Shown: positions 4,571 through 6,510 of the stretch, piece by piece | Numbering within the stretch: position 1 is the stretch's first letter | How the letters are laid out: every line of letters begins with the position of its first letter | Origin: Anaerolineales bacterium | Lineage (GTDB): Bacteria; Chloroflexota; Anaerolineae; Anaerolineales; DRMV01 | Assembly (NCBI GenBank): GCA_015494815.1 | Contig: WGAK01000163.1 | Coordinates: 1 to 6,510, forward strand | Direction of reading: 5' to 3' | DNA length: 6,510 bases | The notes under the pieces: generated by a model | Database searches by the model: none | The model's input: the letters and a program-made list of their open reading frames with translations, nothing else | Told to the model about the DNA's origin: nothing | Translations under genes and position numbers: made by a program

Positions 4571-6510
4571 TTACTCGCGCGTTGCGTCTGGCTCCCCGCT
4601 GGCGCGCATCTGCTCGTGCATCCACGCCCGCACGGCCGCGGCCGAGGTCATGGTGAGCGCGGCCTGGGCCCACTCGCGCGCCTGCTCTAAGGTCACGGCC
4701 CGCAGCGCGGCCTTGACCCGCGGGATGGCGGGCGGGTTCATGCTCAACTCGTCCACGCCCAGGCCCACCAGCAGCACCGCGGCTGCGGGGTCCCCGGCCA
4801 GTTCGCCGCACACGCCCACCGAAATGCCCGCCGCGCGCGCCGCCTCCACCGCGCGGGCCACCAGGCGCAGCACCGCGGGGTGCCAGGCGTCGGCCAGATG
4901 CGCCACGCGCGGATGGGTGCGGTCCGCGGCCAGGGTGTACTGGCTCAGGTCATTGGTGCCCAGGCTGAAGAACGCCACCTCGGGGGCCAGGGCGTCGGCC
5001 AGCAGCGCGGCCGCGGGGATTTCCACCATGATGCCCAGGGGCGTCTCGGGGTCGAAAGCCACGCCCCGCCGCCGCAAGTCGTCTTGGGCCTGCGTCCACA
5101 ACGCGCGCGCGGCCCGCACTTCGTCCAGGGTAGCCACCATGGGCAGCATGACCGCCAGGCGATGCCCCACCGCGGCCCGCAAGAGCGCGCGGGCCTGGGT
5201 CAGAAACAGGTCGGGGCGGTCCAGGGCCATGCGAATGCCCCGCCAGCCCAGGAAGGGGTTGGGCTCGGGGCCTTCTTGCAAATAAGGCACGGCCTTGTCG
5301 CCGCCGATGTCCGCGGTGCGCACCACCAGAGGGCGGTCACCCAGCGCCTCGGCCACGGCCCGGTAAACCCGATATTGCTCGTCTTCGTCGGGCGGTGCGG
5401 CCCGGTTGACGAACAGGAACTCGGTGCGCATCAGGCCCACGCCTTCCGCGCCCAGAGCCACGGCCCGCCGGGCATCGTCGGGGGTGACGATGTTGGCCCA
5501 TACGGCCACGCGATGGCCGTCGCGGGTGCGCGCGGGGCGCAAATCGGCCCGCACCGCGCGCACCTGGGCCTGTTGCCGCGCGCGGAGCCGTTCCACCACC
5601 GCCTCGGGCGGCTGCACCCATACCTGGCCCGTGTCGCCATCCAGGGCCAGCAGGGTGCCGGGCGCCACGCCCAACACCGGCGCGCCCACTCCCACCACCG
5701 CGGGAATGCCCAACGAACGGGCCAGCACGGCCACATGTGAAGTCGGCCCGCCCAGCGCGGTGACGATGCCCACGATGGTCTCCGGGTCCAATTGGGCCGT
5801 ATCGGAGGGGGTCAAATCTTCGGCCACCAGAATGCCCGGCGTGGGGCCTTGCAGCGTCACAGCCTGCCCACCCAGCAGCAGACGCAGCACCCGGCGTTGC
5901 ACATCGTGCAGGTCCACAATGCGGGCCTGCAGATACGGGTCGTCCAGGCTCCGGTAGGTCTCGACCAGGTCGTCCAACACCCGCTTCCAGGCCCAGGCCG
6001 CGGGGCGACCTTGCAAAATCCAGGCCCGGGCCCGGCCGCGCAGCTCGGGGTCCTGCAAGAACAGGGCGTGGGCGTCGAAAATCGCGGCCTGGGCCTCACC
6101 GGCCCGGACGGCGGTGCGCGCCCGCAACGCCTGCACCTCGGCCTCGGCCTGGGCTAAGGCCTGCTCCAGGCGACGCCACTCGGCCTCGGGGTCCGCCACC
6201 GGACCTTCGGGCACGGCCAGGGTCGCGGGCATGAGCCGCACCGCGGGGCCTACCGCGGCCCCCGGCGACGCGGGAATGCCCTGCCAGGTGGTGCCGGCCT
6301 GGGGGGAAGCCGCCACCGGCGGCCCCGCGACGGGCCGGGCCCCGGGCAAAGGCTCGGCTTCCATCTCGCCAAAGCCACTGCGCACCAGGTCCACCAGGGC
6401 CTCGACGGCCGCGCGCGCATCGGGGCCCTGCGCGGCCAGGGCAATCTCGTGCCCCTGCTGCACGCCCAGCGCGGTCACCTGGCCGATGCTCTTGGCGTTC
6501 ACCCAGTTGG
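4571..6510 (-). CDS. HPr-Enzyme I fusion of the phosphotransferase system (5' end outside window)
   Basis: Enzyme I takes phosphate from phosphoenolpyruvate onto a histidine and passes it to HPr; both are cytoplasmic. Residues are counted from the GTG at 6502, which is an internal valine of the HPr motif VNAKSI, not a start, since the frame stays open to the edge (...NWVNAKS). Residues 1-45 are the C-terminal part of HPr, with S5 matching regulatory Ser46; the HPr phosphohistidine lies off the window. A Pro/Ala linker (46-72) leads to a complete Enzyme I. It includes the phosphohistidine H256 in GGPTSHVAVLAR and a PEP-binding barrel with R359, R395, E494, N517, D518 and R528. C565 is in GVCGELAGD. 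From R359 on these match the E. coli residues with a constant offset of 63. It converges on groEL. It could be an HPr-EI protein or part of a longer DhaM-like EIIA-HPr-EI fusion; the missing N-terminus would decide. I leave the symbol blank for that reason. Confidence 0.93.
   Translation of the reverse strand, partial: NWVNAKSIGQVTALGVQQGHEIALAAQGPDARAAVEALVDLVRSGFGEMEAEPLPGARPVAGPPVAASPQAGTTWQGIPASPGAAVGPAVRLMPATLAVPEGPVADPEAEWRRLEQALAQAEAEVQALRARTAVRAGEAQAAIFDAHALFLQDPELRGRARAWILQGRPAAWAWKRVLDDLVETYRSLDDPYLQARIVDLHDVQRRVLRLLLGGQAVTLQGPTPGILVAEDLTPSDTAQLDPETIVGIVTALGGPTSHVAVLARSLGIPAVVGVGAPVLGVAPGTLLALDGDTGQVWVQPPEAVVERLRARQQAQVRAVRADLRPARTRDGHRVAVWANIVTPDDARRAVALGAEGVGLMRTEFLFVNRAAPPDEDEQYRVYRAVAEALGDRPLVVRTADIGGDKAVPYLQEGPEPNPFLGWRGIRMALDRPDLFLTQARALLRAAVGHRLAVMLPMVATLDEVRAARALWTQAQDDLRRRGVAFDPETPLGIMVEIPAAALLADALAPEVAFFSLGTNDLSQYTLAADRTHPRVAHLADAWHPAVLRLVARAVEAARAAGISVGVCGELAGDPAAAVLLVGLGVDELSMNPPAIPRVKAALRAVTLEQAREWAQAALTMTSAAAVRAWMHEQMRASGEPDATRE

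Noticed and set aside
2748..4811. A 687-codon open frame on the minus strand opposite groEL
   Set aside because: It is antisense to an unmistakable groEL with strong codon bias, is His/Gly/Leu-rich in the manner of reverse-complement frames, and runs across the terminator into the next gene. Long antisense frames are expected in GC-rich DNA.
6500..6502. GTG as start codon of the phosphotransferase gene
   Set aside because: It is the valine of the conserved HPr motif VNAKSI, and the reading frame continues upstream to the window edge.

Overview
The window is GC-rich and carries five protein genes. Two minus-strand genes for membrane-anchored surface proteins lie at 51-2198. A plus-strand groES-groEL operon follows at 2492-4484. 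A minus-strand gene for an HPr-Enzyme I phosphotransferase protein runs from 4571 off the right edge. The gene set suggests a Chloroflexota bacterium, perhaps Anaerolineae-like, because small anchored proteins with Thr/Pro linkers and an NBR1-type Ig (four-tryptophan) domain are common there. This is inference; no rRNA or other firm taxonomic marker is present.

Left region (1-2198): two paralogues in tandem, both read leftwards. Each has an N-terminal hydrophobic anchor, a Thr/Pro-rich spacer and one NBR1-type Ig domain. The two Ig domains align without gaps over 116 residues, with about 69 identities by hand count. The first-transcribed copy (951-2198) has an extra C-terminal beta-rich domain; the second (51-851) ends in a bare Thr/Pro tail. 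A GC-rich hairpin lies between them. The first 50 bases may hold the promoter and ribosome binding site of another leftward gene.

Centre (2199-2491): a 293-bp divergent control region. A good sigma-70-type promoter faces groES, and a weaker extended -10 promoter faces the surface-protein gene. That gene would have a leader of about 145 nt containing a strong nested hairpin followed by a T-run. No canonical CIRCE operator is visible before groES; a different inverted repeat (ATGCAA-N11-TTGCAT) occupies the place where one would normally lie.

Right region (2492-6510): complete groES and groEL, each with a strong Shine-Dalgarno, 55 bp apart. GroEL has its ATPase residues but lacks the usual Gly-Gly-Met tail. 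A stem-loop at 4505-4541 separates groEL from the convergent phosphotransferase gene and can serve both. That protein has a complete Enzyme I with all recognised catalytic residues, fused behind an HPr domain whose phosphorylated-histidine half lies outside the window.

The chaperonin and phosphotransferase genes are ordinary housekeeping genes. The less explained parts are the paired four-tryptophan proteins, the unassigned C-terminal domain of the larger one, and the structured leader. I see no clear new multi-gene system.
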